From positions 1 to 64,000 of the forward strand of contig JAFWTA010000007.1 in assembly GCA_017519145.1 (NCBI GenBank): a stretch of DNA of 64,000 nucleotides. Reading direction: 5' to 3'. Position numbers and translations under genes: made by a program. Source of the DNA: Ruminococcus sp. Lineage in GTDB: Bacteria > Bacillota > Clostridia > Oscillospirales > Ruminococcaceae. Positions 43,655-52,066 of the stretch are shown here, piece after piece; position 1 is the first letter of the stretch; every line of letters starts with the position of its first letter. The notes below the pieces were generated by a model that made no database searches, had not been told where the DNA came from, and saw only the letters and a list, made by a program, of their open reading frames with translations.

Positions 43655-45877
43655 TTATTTGCCTTTCTGCCCCTTTTTCCTGCGGTATGCAGATGGCGTC
43701 AGACCCGTTCTGCTGCTGAACTGCCTTATGAAGTGGCTGGTGTTGGAATATCCGCTCTCCTCGGCTATCCGTGCTACCGTAAGAGAGGTGTTGTCAAGGA
43801 GCCATTTCACCTTTTCAAGCCTTGATGAGATTATGTCTTCCTTGCAGCTGGTGCCGAAAAGCTCCTTGTATATCCTGTGGAAGTGGCTCTTGCTGAGCCC
43901 CATGCTGCGAGTCAGGGCTTCGATGTTCCACTCCCTTTCGGGATGCCTGAAAATATTGTCCCTCATGGCGATGAACTGATCCTTGTAGCTGAAGGTGCCG
44001 GAGCTCATGCTTATCATCTTGCCTTTCAGCTTGTCCTCCATGGCGCATATTATCTCGTCGATGCCGAATATATCCGACGGTGATACGGAGCAGGAAAGCA
44101 CTGCTATGCGCTCCTGTCTTATGTCAACGGCGCCCTTGTAGGAGTCCGCTACGTTCTGCGCTATCCCGGCAGCGATGGACTGCTCGGAGGTGCTGTTCTC
44201 CGCCGGACGGGCTATGGCGATAATGTCATCGCCTATGCTGGCAAGCACTGCCTTGCCGTCGCTGAGACGCATGGCGTTGACTATGGAATTTATTGGCGGT
44301 ACGCTGTATCTTACCTTGTCCTCCTTTATGTAGGAAAGGAGTGTGAGCGTAAGTGCGGCGCTGCTGTTTTCCGACATCATTCCCATGAGCTTGCTGATAA
44401 GTCCGCGTTTATTATATATGCCGAGTACGGGGGCAAATTCCGAAAGTGACTCGATGCGCTTGTTGACATAGTCCTTGTACATCCTGTTCCAGACAGTGTT
44501 GAGTCCGCTGCCTACTGCATCGCACCAGCTCATGTAGAACTCGTCAAGGACGATGTGGACTGCCTTCCTGTAGGTAAATCCAATATATCCCAGTATCTGT
44601 CCTTTGTAGTGGAGGGAGGATATCACTGTCAGACGCGGACTGTGGGGCTTGGTCAGAGAGGGGAAGATGTCCTTAGTCATGAACTCCTTCATCTGCTCGC
44701 CTCCCTCATAGCAGGCTTCTATGGCAAGGAGCATCTTGTCGGGGAGACCGCCTCTGCGGTAGACCGATGGATCAGTCATATCCCTTTGCCAGTCCTCGCA
44801 CAGACAGAGCTCTGCCCTTATGCCCGTGGGTATCATATAGCAGCAGCCGAGAAATGTTCCCGTAACGTCATAGAGGTCCTTGCATTCGGACATTCGCCTG
44901 ATTATCTCGCCCTGACTGCTGGTTCTGCGCTGCTCAAGTATGCTGAGTATGGTGCCTGCGTATTCCCTTGTGTCGGAAAGACTGCTGCTGCGGCGGATGG
45001 CACCCTTGTCTCCGCAGCCGCAGCTCTCGCCAATGATGAGCTCGGGGGAGACAGCCTCGCCGCTTATGCCCCTGCCCATTATCTTCAGCAGGAGGCTGAC
45101 TGCAAGGAAGCCGTTTATCCTTTCCTGTCCGGCTACTGTGGTAAGCGTGACCCTTTCGGTCTGGGAGATGATGCTCCCGTCACAGCCTGTGACCTTTATG
45201 TCCTCGGGCACTTTTATGCCATTGTCTGCAAGAGTTCTGCACAGCTCCACTGCCATGATATCGCTGCCGCAGACTATGCCGTCGGGCTTTTCCAGCCTGC
45301 CCTCGGCAATATCCAGTGCAGCTCTGCGGGGAACGTCGCGCCAGTAGTTTCCGTAAAGGATACAGCTCTCATCGTAAGGGAGCCCTGCTTCGTCCATGGC
45401 TCTGCGGAAGCCGTTTATGCGCTCCTCTGAGGGAACGTGTCCCTTGGTTCCGCCAATGCAGTAAAGCTTCCTGCATCCGTGTTCGCTTATAAGATGCTTT
45501 GCTGCGAGATAAAGGAGAATAGTTTCATCTGCCGAAACAACAGGGAAGTAGGGCTGGTCGTAATTTACCGCTACGCATGGAACGTCCCGCCTGTGAAGAA
45601 GGTCAAGTATCGCCCTGCGCTGCCTTTCGCTGCAGAATATATTAGCTTCAAATATAAAGCCGTCAAAGCTGCCGTGGAGGATAAGGTCATAGATGTTGGT
45701 CTGACCCTTTGAGTACACCTCGTCAAGCTGCTGGTCAACGTAGTTTATAACTCCCGAAATGACTATGGTATCATAGCCGTATGCTGCTGCCGTTCTATGT
45801 ATGACGTCGATGAACGATGTCTCGGTATTGCTGCTGATATGGGGCATTATAACGGCTATGCGTCCGATACTTTCCAT
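43655..45877 (-). CDS. AraC-type regulator with periplasmic-binding-like sensor domain (1)
   Basis: A 740-residue cytoplasmic transcription regulator. Residues 1-270 resemble LacI sugar-binding domains (RIAVIMPHISSNTETSF, KLYCIGGTKGHVPSEERINGF-like sequence, VTGCDGS). A GESCGCGD joint follows at about 298. A long middle region (about 310-630) has GAF-like and degenerate GGDEF-like features. The AraC DNA-binding domain occupies about 640-735, with SHFHRIYKELFG and the second helix-turn-helix VARIAEESGYSNTSHFIRQF. It probably regulates carbohydrate genes such as the GH26 gene upstream. ATG 45877 has GGAGGTGAT. Confidence 0.88.
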   Translation of the reverse strand: MESIGRIAVIMPHISSNTETSFIDVIHRTAAAYGYDTIVISGVINYVDQQLDEVYSKGQTNIYDLILHGSFDGFIFEANIFCSERQRRAILDLLHRRDVPCVAVNYDQPYFPVVSADETILLYLAAKHLISEHGCRKLYCIGGTKGHVPSEERINGFRRAMDEAGLPYDESCILYGNYWRDVPRRAALDIAEGRLEKPDGIVCGSDIMAVELCRTLADNGIKVPEDIKVTGCDGSIISQTERVTLTTVAGQERINGFLAVSLLLKIMGRGISGEAVSPELIIGESCGCGDKGAIRRSSSLSDTREYAGTILSILEQRRTSSQGEIIRRMSECKDLYDVTGTFLGCCYMIPTGIRAELCLCEDWQRDMTDPSVYRRGGLPDKMLLAIEACYEGGEQMKEFMTKDIFPSLTKPHSPRLTVISSLHYKGQILGYIGFTYRKAVHIVLDEFYMSWCDAVGSGLNTVWNRMYKDYVNKRIESLSEFAPVLGIYNKRGLISKLMGMMSENSSAALTLTLLSYIKEDKVRYSVPPINSIVNAMRLSDGKAVLASIGDDIIAIARPAENSTSEQSIAAGIAQNVADSYKGAVDIRQERIAVLSCSVSPSDIFGIDEIICAMEDKLKGKMISMSSGTFSYKDQFIAMRDNIFRHPEREWNIEALTRSMGLSKSHFHRIYKELFGTSCKEDIISSRLEKVKWLLDNTSLTVARIAEESGYSNTSHFIRQFSSRTGLTPSAYRRKKGQKGK

Positions 45878-45895
45878 AATATCACCTCCGCTTTT

Positions 45896-45924
45896 ATTAT
45901 ACATTGTTCCCCGAATAACGTCAA
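45896..45924 (-). promoter_or_regulatory. Promoter of AraC-type sensor 1
   Basis: TTGACG-N17-TATAAT on the minus strand, just after the GH26 terminator. Confidence 0.8.
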
Positions 45925-45927
45925 TAC

Positions 45928-45956
45928 GCAAAAACTCCGCATGGTGGTGCGGAGTT
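45928..45956 (-). terminator. Terminator of the GH26 gene
   Basis: A 9-bp stem AACTCCGCA / TGCGGAGTT with T-run on the minus strand. Confidence 0.85.
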
Positions 45957-46042
45957 CCTGCAAGCCGCCCGCGGGGAACGGTCGGCTGATGCCCTGAATA
46001 TTTATTGGCACGATAATGGGAGTGAGGATGTCTGTAGATGTC

Positions 46043-48571
46043 TTACTGATTGCGGAAGAAGAATGGCAGGCAGTTGTAGATGTACTGTCTTACATAGTAC
46101 CAGCTGTGCTCTCCGCCGTTTGCAAGTATGAACCAGAGATTGCCCTTGGAGAAGTCTGATGTGTACTCGAACTGGCTCAGCTTCTTCATGGACTCTATCT
46201 GAGGGCTCAGAACGGGATTTGCAAAGTCTGATGTACCTGTTGCGGACATTATGAAGTATTCGTTCTTCTTCAGCCCTGCGCGATCAACAGCTCTTGCCAG
46301 TGCGCCTGCATCGGCTGTGCCTGTGCCCCAGTGATGAGCTCCGCTCATTGGCATGAAGTATCCCACTATGTCAACGCAGTTCTCGAAAACTGCCCATGTG
46401 GAAACGCTTCCCATGGAGAAGCCGCCGTAGGCTCTGTGCATTCTTGAGGCTTTGATGTCTTCCTTGGAGTTGGAGGCTGCATATGTGGAATACTTGCCCT
46501 CCACGAAGGGAACGACGCTCTCGCGGAACTCCTTGTAGAAGTTCTCGGCATTGTAGAATGTATCGGAGCTCACCTTGTTGAAGGTGGGGGTAACTATTAT
46601 CATAGGCTCGATATCGCCGTTCTGTATCATGTTGTCTATGAGACGGACTGACTCGCCGTTGTCATTGTAGAAAAGTGAATTTTCGCTGTCGCCCATGCCG
46701 TGCATGAAGTAGAATACATTGTACTTCTTGTTCTTGTCATAGCCGTAGGGGAGATAGACATTAAGTGAATTGGTGCCGTTTATGCCGTTGTAGGTCTCTT
46801 TCACTACGGTTCCGCCCTGTGAGGCGTTATTTCGGTAATTCTGACCGTACTCGGCGTACTTCTTGGCAGGGTCGAATTTATATGTGGTCTTAGGAGTCTC
46901 GGGCTGCTCGGGAGGAGGTGTTACAGCGGGTGCTGTGAGAAGCTTTCTCATTGCTATCATGTCGAATACATCCAGCACCTCGTCCTCACAGAGGTCGCCT
47001 GCCTTCCAGTCGGTGATGCTTATGTCCTTGGCTCCGAGAATGAATTTCTGAAGAAGAACTGCGTCGGCTACATTTACTTCGCCGTCGCTGTTAAGGTCGC
47101 CCTTTATACCCTTGGCAGGCTCTATCTCGAAAACAGGGTCCGTGCTCTCGTAGGAGGCTGTGCTTCCGTAGTGATAGATGTCGGGGAGCTCATCAAGCGT
47201 GAGCATATAGTCGCTGTTGTAGACCTGCCGCAGATATGATGCGGTGTTGAATTCGTTGCTGTCGATGAAGGAGGTGTGCCATGTCATGAACCACAGCCAC
47301 TTTGCTCCCTCGGACTTCATCTTCTCGGGATCGGGAATGGGTCCGTTCTCGTGGAGACATACAGGCTTGTTGGCGACCTGAGCGGTCTTGTTATACATGG
47401 GTGCCAGCGAGCCTGTGTGGTTCACATAGGTGTCAGAGCCGATTATATCAACGTATTCGTCCCCCGGATACCAGCCTGCGTTTACGTCGCCGCAGTAGCC
47501 AAGGCTCCATATAAGATTATCAAGTCCCCAGTAATTCGTATATCTGTCGTACATTATCCGCCAGAGCTTCTTGAAGTTTTCGGCTCCGCCCTTGCCCCAC
47601 CAGAACCACTTTCCGTCAAATTCATGGAAGGGACGCCACACTACGGGAATGCCTGCCTCCTGCAATTCCTTCAGTGCCTTTGCGCCCTTGTCCATGCCTG
47701 CGATGAGGGTATTGTACTCCCCAGTACCCTCAGTCAGGGCGGCGTTCCAGTTGAGGTCGCTGTTCATAGCTTCGGTGTGACTGCCGCGGAAGTCGCTTCC
47801 GCAGTGCCAGCAGATAGTGACTATACCGCCTTTATCGTACCATTTTTTTGCACGTCTGTTGCAGCCTGCGAAGTCGTCGCCCATGTAATCAAGTCCGCGG
47901 AGTGCAGGATACTTTCCGCTTGCATTCTTTATGATATCGAATTCATAGTCCTCGCTGCCCATCCATGTTGATTCCTGCTGTCCCGATATGACGTTGTTGC
48001 CGTAGGTATCGCACAGGAAGTTGTAAAGTGACTGCGTCTGTGTCGATGCCTTGGGATTGGAAAGCTTTCCGCCGCCTGTGTATGCGGTGAAGCTGCCCTT
48101 TTCGATGAGCAGTGCGTCAAAATAAGTCCAGCCCCATGAAGCCTCAACGGTGATGTCGTTGCTTCCTGCTTTGAGCTGTGTGCTTATGCTGACTGTGGAA
48201 AATTCGTTATCACCTGTGTATTCGCAGAATATCTCACCTGCGTCATTGCCGTTAACAAGTATTTTCTGATACTTGCCGTCCTCGTCGTAGGGCTGACAGT
48301 AACGGAATGTTATCCTGTACATTCCCTGCTCTGAGGCGTTTACTTTTACCGTGACGGTGTTGCCGCCGTCCTTCAGATCAACGGCTTTTCCGCCGCTGGC
48401 TCCTTTAAGTGTGCCTATCTCGGCACTGTTTTCGCCTGTACTTGTTATCATGCCGTCCTCGAATTCGTACTGTCCGTCCGCTGCTTCCGAGTGCAGGGGA
48501 GCTATGCCTGCTGCACTCACGGCGAGTACTGATGAAAGTATTGCCGATATGATCTTTCTCATTAATTTCAC
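46043..48571 (-). CDS. Secreted GH26 mannanase - dockerin - CE1-like esterase
   Basis: Bifunctional secreted enzyme of 842 residues. After a signal peptide (1-31) come a CBM35-like module (about 34-158) and a GH26 beta-mannanase domain (about 165-470) with acid/base Glu317 (RPFHEFDGKWFWW) and nucleophile Glu408 (CLHENG). An internal dockerin (about 487-546) and a Pro-rich linker follow. The C-terminal alpha/beta-hydrolase (about 563-842) is of CE1/feruloyl-esterase type, with Ser719 in GFSMGS and a His in GGEHSWYY. It probably cuts mannan and removes acyl groups from the same chain. The dockerin lies between the enzymes rather than at an end. Confidence 0.92.
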   Translation of the reverse strand: MKLMRKIISAILSSVLAVSAAGIAPLHSEAADGQYEFEDGMITSTGENSAEIGTLKGASGGKAVDLKDGGNTVTVKVNASEQGMYRITFRYCQPYDEDGKYQKILVNGNDAGEIFCEYTGDNEFSTVSISTQLKAGSNDITVEASWGWTYFDALLIEKGSFTAYTGGGKLSNPKASTQTQSLYNFLCDTYGNNVISGQQESTWMGSEDYEFDIIKNASGKYPALRGLDYMGDDFAGCNRRAKKWYDKGGIVTICWHCGSDFRGSHTEAMNSDLNWNAALTEGTGEYNTLIAGMDKGAKALKELQEAGIPVVWRPFHEFDGKWFWWGKGGAENFKKLWRIMYDRYTNYWGLDNLIWSLGYCGDVNAGWYPGDEYVDIIGSDTYVNHTGSLAPMYNKTAQVANKPVCLHENGPIPDPEKMKSEGAKWLWFMTWHTSFIDSNEFNTASYLRQVYNSDYMLTLDELPDIYHYGSTASYESTDPVFEIEPAKGIKGDLNSDGEVNVADAVLLQKFILGAKDISITDWKAGDLCEDEVLDVFDMIAMRKLLTAPAVTPPPEQPETPKTTYKFDPAKKYAEYGQNYRNNASQGGTVVKETYNGINGTNSLNVYLPYGYDKNKKYNVFYFMHGMGDSENSLFYNDNGESVRLIDNMIQNGDIEPMIIVTPTFNKVSSDTFYNAENFYKEFRESVVPFVEGKYSTYAASNSKEDIKASRMHRAYGGFSMGSVSTWAVFENCVDIVGYFMPMSGAHHWGTGTADAGALARAVDRAGLKKNEYFIMSATGTSDFANPVLSPQIESMKKLSQFEYTSDFSKGNLWFILANGGEHSWYYVRQYIYNCLPFFFRNQ

Positions 48572-48720
48572 CCTCTCATTAATTTACGGATCCTTCCGTA
48601 CCGTTTGCTTCTGGTCATATTATAACTCATAAAATTCGGCGAAAAAATAGTCTTTCATGCCATAAAATAACATTTTTGTACCATAATTATCATGTAATTG
48701 GTATAATTATTATGAAATCT

Positions 48721-48739
48721 GAGAATGATTATCAATTGT
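48721..48739. promoter_or_regulatory. Possible second Fur-like box
   Basis: GAGAATGATTATCAATTGT keeps the AATGAT-ATCA core of the classic Fur box with about six mismatches. It lies 30 bases upstream of the small-RNA promoter and 150 bases upstream of the GH26 start. Confidence 0.35.
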
Positions 48740-48769
48740 GACAGGAAGATGAAAGTTTTTGTAACGGTA

Positions 48770-48797
48770 TTGACAACTGACGTAAACATGATATAAT
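48770..48797 (+). promoter_or_regulatory. Promoter of a putative small RNA
   Basis: TTGACA-N16-TATAAT on the plus strand. No protein-coding gene follows on that strand. Confidence 0.75.
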
Positions 48798-48809
48798 AAG
48801 AATATGAAA

Positions 48810-48826
48810 ATGATAATCATTATCAT
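48810..48826. promoter_or_regulatory. Fur-type palindrome
   Basis: ATGATAATCATTATCAT is a perfect 8-1-8 palindrome matching the core of the Fur consensus GATAATGATAATCATTATC. It lies just after the -10 box, an ideal repressor position. Confidence 0.65.
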
Positions 48827-48870
48827 ATTATCGGCGTGACATCTTCATAGTGCTACAGAATGCCTTACAA

Positions 48871-48914
48871 TAAAAGAAAATGCAGGAGTTTTTGTGCTCC
48901 TGCATTTTCTTTTA
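48871..48914. terminator. Bidirectional terminator
   Basis: A perfect 18-bp stem (48871-48888 with 48897-48914) has T-runs on both strands. It ends the putative small RNA (+) and the gamma-glutamylcysteine operon (-). The 364-base gap 48572-48935 is explained by this, the Fur sites and the GH26 upstream region. Confidence 0.92.
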
Positions 48915-48935
48915 TATTTACTTGGCTTTGACTGT

Positions 48936-49694
48936 TCATATATACATCGCATCCATTGCCGTGATATATTCCAGAGTTGGGACAAATGTGCCCTTGTGGC
49001 GGTCGCCGCGGTAGACCTCGTGCCCGTGCTTGTAGGCTATGACCTGCGCCATGGGAAACGGTATCCATATACCATCGTCAATGGGCTTGGTGGCGAACAC
49101 AATGCCGTTTTCAAGACGCTTGAAGCAGAGGGTGTTCTTCAGATTTTTGTGGACGTACAGAAGGTCGCCGTCGTATATCATAAGGTTCAGCTTGTTCCTC
49201 GGAGCGTTCTCCGCTATGAAGCTGTTTATGATTTCAAATCGCTCCCTCTCGTTGGGGACTGCCCGTGAGATGTGCTCGTTCATGTGGTCTATCAGTGAAA
49301 GAAAAAACCTCTCGGAGTCGGTATCACCTGTCTGGACAGCGGAATAACGATGATTGTGCTTGCCGTTGAAGATGGTGCCATTGTGTATAAGTGTCCACTC
49401 TCTGCCTGAATTGTCTGTGCCTGAAAAAGGGTGGCAGTTGTTTTCGTTTATGGAGCCTACAGTGGCAAATCTGATATGGGCGAGCAGATTTTTCTGCGGC
49501 GCGATACTGTCTATGACATCGCCGAGAAAAGTGCTTTTATCGGCGCTTACAGCCTCCTTCAGAATGATCCTGCTGCTGTTTTCGTACATCATTCCCCAAC
49601 CGTGAGGATTACTGCTGCTGTGGGAAAAGAATGTCCTCAGATAGTCCGATATGTCTGTATTCTTTTCGGAAGTGAAGCCCAGAAGCTCGCACAT
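48936..49694 (-). CDS. Class II glutamine amidotransferase, YafJ/EgtC-like
   Basis: A 252-residue Ntn hydrolase. Cys2 after the initiator Met is the nucleophile (MCELLGFTS). Further family marks are NPHGWGMMYE, LLAHIRFATVG and LIHNGTIFNG. There is no synthetase domain, so it acts alone on a gamma-glutamyl amide, as EgtC does in ergothioneine synthesis. It follows the glutamate-cysteine ligase gene by 21 bases, which supports a gamma-glutamyl substrate. The exact substrate is unknown. Confidence 0.85.
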   Translation of the reverse strand: MCELLGFTSEKNTDISDYLRTFFSHSSSNPHGWGMMYENSSRIILKEAVSADKSTFLGDVIDSIAPQKNLLAHIRFATVGSINENNCHPFSGTDNSGREWTLIHNGTIFNGKHNHRYSAVQTGDTDSERFFLSLIDHMNEHISRAVPNERERFEIINSFIAENAPRNKLNLMIYDGDLLYVHKNLKNTLCFKRLENGIVFATKPIDDGIWIPFPMAQVIAYKHGHEVYRGDRHKGTFVPTLEYITAMDAMYI

Positions 49695-49715
49695 TCATAT
49701 CACCGCCCTTCAAAT

Positions 49716-50861
49716 TTATAATGCGTAATTCATTGATGTCTTGCTGAAACAGGCATTGCTGTTTATTTTATTCTTCTCAAATCCTATTATTTGCTGTGCC
49801 TCTTCATTGTCGGAAAAATATTCCGCCATTTCGTCGATCATGGCTGCGCCGCGTTCAAGCAGCTTTATATCGGGTTCAAGCAGTGCTGCATTTTTATGTT
49901 CCGCAGCTGCCTTTTCCTGAAGCGCGGGTGTAAGATCAAAGTCGGGCTGTGAGAGCAGATACAGTATGAGCAGATGTGCAAATTTAAGATCTCTGCTGTC
50001 AATGCCAAGAGGAGCTGAGGGATTGAGATCGAACATTCTGAGCTCGATGTGATCGACTCCGCCTGCTGCAAGGTTCTCAAGGCTGTTGACCCCCTTGGGC
50101 TTCAGCCGTATTGGCAGATAAAGCTCGCTCGCGGAATACAGTGAGCCTGTTACGATATGCTTCTTTATGCTGCCCGTAAATGTCCGCAGACTGCGGTGAT
50201 CAAGTATGGGCAGGAATTTGTTCCAGTAGCCGCGTTCGCTGTTTCTCATGGAGGAGTATCGGCTGATGATCATGCCGCTCATGCCGTCCTTATCAAGTGA
50301 AGCGTCATAGCAGGGGCTTGCTGCGGTCAGCAGTACCAGCAGCCAGCTGTGGAGTATGAGCTGCTTGTACAGCCTGAGATACAGGGTATCGCGGAATGCG
50401 TGGAAGTCCTCGTTTTCTGTGTTCAGTTCGCGAAGGTATTCCTCTGCAAAAGAAAAATTAAAGTGTATGCCCGAGAAAAGCATGAGCTTTTTGCCGTATT
50501 TCCTATGAAGCACTTCACGGTAGCTGCGCTTTGAGGAGTGGTCTCCCGTGAAATCGGCTATGGGTATCTCGTCCTCACTTTCAATGTGGGGGGGATTGCT
50601 GTAAAGCCAGATGCTCTCGCCCTTTTCTGCGAGTACCTCGCGGGCTCTCCTGTCAAGCTCGGACAGGGAACAGAGTGCCTCGTCGATACTGTGACAGACG
50701 GGGGTAACGAGCTCTATCTGGTTTTCACAGAAATCTCGGGTGATGTGCTCGTCACTGCCGAAGGGATGGGGCGTCTGTGCAAGTTTGCCCTGACTGTCTA
50801 CACGGAGAGTCTCACGTTCTATGCCAAACTTTCCCGAATAATAGTATTTGCTTTTTTCCAT
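49716..50861 (-). CDS. Glutamate-cysteine ligase, stand-alone
   Basis: Joins glutamate and cysteine to gamma-glutamylcysteine using ATP. The 381-residue protein corresponds to the N-terminal half of the bifunctional GshAB: FGIERETLRVDSQGKLAQTPHP, ITRDFCENQIELVTP, FSGIHFNFSF and HIELRMFDLNPSAPLGI. The ATP-grasp glutathione synthetase half is absent, and no gshB lies nearby. It may therefore stop at gamma-glutamylcysteine, or feed the amidotransferase encoded next. Confidence 0.88.
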   Translation of the reverse strand: MEKSKYYYSGKFGIERETLRVDSQGKLAQTPHPFGSDEHITRDFCENQIELVTPVCHSIDEALCSLSELDRRAREVLAEKGESIWLYSNPPHIESEDEIPIADFTGDHSSKRSYREVLHRKYGKKLMLFSGIHFNFSFAEEYLRELNTENEDFHAFRDTLYLRLYKQLILHSWLLVLLTAASPCYDASLDKDGMSGMIISRYSSMRNSERGYWNKFLPILDHRSLRTFTGSIKKHIVTGSLYSASELYLPIRLKPKGVNSLENLAAGGVDHIELRMFDLNPSAPLGIDSRDLKFAHLLILYLLSQPDFDLTPALQEKAAAEHKNAALLEPDIKLLERGAAMIDEMAEYFSDNEEAQQIIGFEKNKINSNACFSKTSMNYAL

Positions 50862-50873
50862 TTTTTCATCGCC

Positions 50874-51119
50874 TCACAGATCTGTGATCCTAACCTGTTT
50901 TACGTTCTTTATCCTTCTCAGCCTGCGCAGGACAGTGCTGTTGTCCGCAGCTGTATCGAAAAGGATATCAGCAGTAAAACGGGAAACAGGAGTGTTATTT
51001 TCGTATGCCGCTACATTTGCTGTATGGGTGATTATGTTACCGTTAAGTCGTCTTATGACCTTTGATATCTCCTGCACAAGACCTATTCTGTCAAGGGAAA
51101 CAACTTCTATTCTTTTCAT
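50874..51119 (-). CDS. ACT-domain regulatory protein
   Basis: An 81-residue single ACT domain (MKRIEVVSLDRIGLVQEISK...), of the glycine-cleavage-repressor-like/UPF0237 type that binds amino acids. It is first in the operon with glutamate-cysteine ligase, 12 bases upstream, so cysteine or glutamate could be its ligand. Two starts have ribosome sites: ATG 51119 (GGAGGTATAT), which fits the family, and ATG 51149 (GGAGGCAGAT), which would add 10 residues. The first site is partly buried in the leader hairpin. Confidence 0.75.
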   Translation of the reverse strand: MKRIEVVSLDRIGLVQEISKVIRRLNGNIITHTANVAAYENNTPVSRFTADILFDTAADNSTVLRRLRRIKNVKQVRITDL

Positions 51120-51127
51120 ATATACCT

Positions 51128-51181
51128 CCTGTAAATAAAAAAGAGACATATCTGCCTCCGTGTCAGACTCTTATTTACAGG
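51128..51181 (-). promoter_or_regulatory. Hairpin hiding the ribosome site of the ACT gene
   Basis: CCTGTAAATAA (51171-51181) pairs perfectly over 11 bp with TTATTTACAGG (51128-51138) on the minus strand. The 3' arm includes the first bases of the CAGGAGG site for start 51119. It follows the leader ORF by 10 bases. Confidence 0.6.
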
Positions 51182-51191
51182 CGGTTTCAGC

Positions 51192-51263
51192 CTATTTTTC
51201 AGCTGACAGGGAGCAGTTTGCTATACTCATATCAATTTTTGATCCGTTAATACAGAATTGCAT
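51192..51263 (-). CDS. Leader peptide of the gamma-glutamylcysteine operon
   Basis: A 23-residue ORF (begins MQFCINGSKIDM, ends CSLSAEK) with GGAGG 8 bases upstream lies between a consensus promoter and the ribosome-site hairpin. It has Cys codons at positions 4 and 17. Its place and the following hairpin suggest translational attenuation. Alternatively it is a small functional peptide. Confidence 0.55.
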   Translation of the reverse strand: MQFCINGSKIDMSIANCSLSAEK

Positions 51264-51304
51264 AACAAAAACCTCCGTTGATCACACTAAGTTGTTATGA
51301 TCTT

Positions 51305-51333
51305 ATTATACTATAGTTAACATACTTTGTCAA
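51305..51333 (-). promoter_or_regulatory. Promoter of the gamma-glutamylcysteine operon
   Basis: TTGACA-N17-TATAAT on the minus strand. The stretch 51334-51439 up to the DUF3592 stop shows nothing further. The 320-base gap is otherwise filled by the leader ORF and hairpin. Confidence 0.85.
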
Positions 51334-51439
51334 TAGGAATTCTGTAGATAGAACATAAACAAATACTTTTACCTGCTATATGTTAGGTTTATAACAGGGA
51401 AAGGGATCTGTCTGCCTCAGCGGTTGGGGATATCCGTGG

Positions 51440-52003
51440 TCAGTGGGCAAGAATGAGACCGCCTATTATTGCCATAACGAGTCCCGTGGCGGTTACGGCT
51501 CCGCAGACAGCGACAAGGAGCGCGGCAACGGTTTTGGGTATCGGTGCGTCGCGTTCCACAAATGCGTGCTTCGGAGCGGCTGGGTCATAGAAAACATCCA
51601 CGGTCTTTCCCACCGGGTATCTTGCCGCCATTGCATTCTGTGCAGCATATCTGCTGCCTTTCATTTTTACTACTGCCGGAAGCTCTCCGTCTGTGGTGAT
51701 GTTGGAGCTGCTGCTGAGCAGCTGACTGTGACCGACGTTGAAGGTGACAGTTGTGCTGCCTGCAAACCTCGGACCTGCTACCTTGTAGGTCTGTCCCTCG
51801 ACTGTATAGCTAACAAGAGGCACCCTGATATTATTGCTGTAGAAGTTGGACATTCTTTCTACTGTACCCGTGGTCCTTCCTGTGAAATGTTCTTTTCGGT
51901 ATTCGGGACGTCTGAACCCGAACCACACCATAATGGCGGTCGATATTGCCCCCATCAGTATAATAAATATTCCCGTAAGCAGTAATACTGCACCCACTGT
52001 CAT
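51440..52003 (-). CDS. DUF3592-like membrane protein
   Basis: A 187-residue protein with a helix at about 5-28 and another at about 158-182. In between is an extracytoplasmic beta domain with GTVERM..., VPLVSYTVEGQTYKVAG and YPVGKTVDVFYDPAAPKHAFVE, the standard wording of DUF3592. Function unknown. Its promoter is one of those with a repeat-borne -35 box. Confidence 0.8.
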   Translation of the reverse strand: MTVGAVLLLTGIFIILMGAISTAIMVWFGFRRPEYRKEHFTGRTTGTVERMSNFYSNNIRVPLVSYTVEGQTYKVAGPRFAGSTTVTFNVGHSQLLSSSSNITTDGELPAVVKMKGSRYAAQNAMAARYPVGKTVDVFYDPAAPKHAFVERDAPIPKTVAALLVAVCGAVTATGLVMAIIGGLILAH

Positions 52004-52037
52004 AAAGTTATCCTCCTTGATTTTAGAGTGTTAACCT

Positions 52038-52066
52038 ATTATAACACGTTATGGTCCATAAAGCAA
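52038..52066 (-). promoter_or_regulatory. Promoter of the DUF3592 gene with repeat-borne -35 box
   Basis: TTGCTT-N17-TATAAT on the minus strand, at the left end of the divergent repeat region. Confidence 0.7.

Larger units (their letters stand above)
48804..48916 (+). ncRNA. Putative iron-responsive small RNA
   Basis: A transcript starting about 7 bases after TATAAT and ending at the T-rich arm of the terminator would be about 110 bases long. It has no ORF with a ribosome site. A perfect Fur-type palindrome covers its first bases. By analogy with RyhB and FsrA it could be an iron-sparing regulator. Targets are not predictable here. Confidence 0.5.

Noticed and set aside
46043..48571. Prophage, transposase or integrative element
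   Set aside because: No integrase, transposase, phage or conjugation gene was found in any part of the 64 kb; the only mobile-looking DNA is the short intergenic repeats.
51150..51300. T-box or SAM riboswitch upstream of the gamma-glutamylcysteine operon
   Set aside because: The T-box sequence and the SAM aptamer blocks are not present; a leader ORF with hairpin explains the region better.
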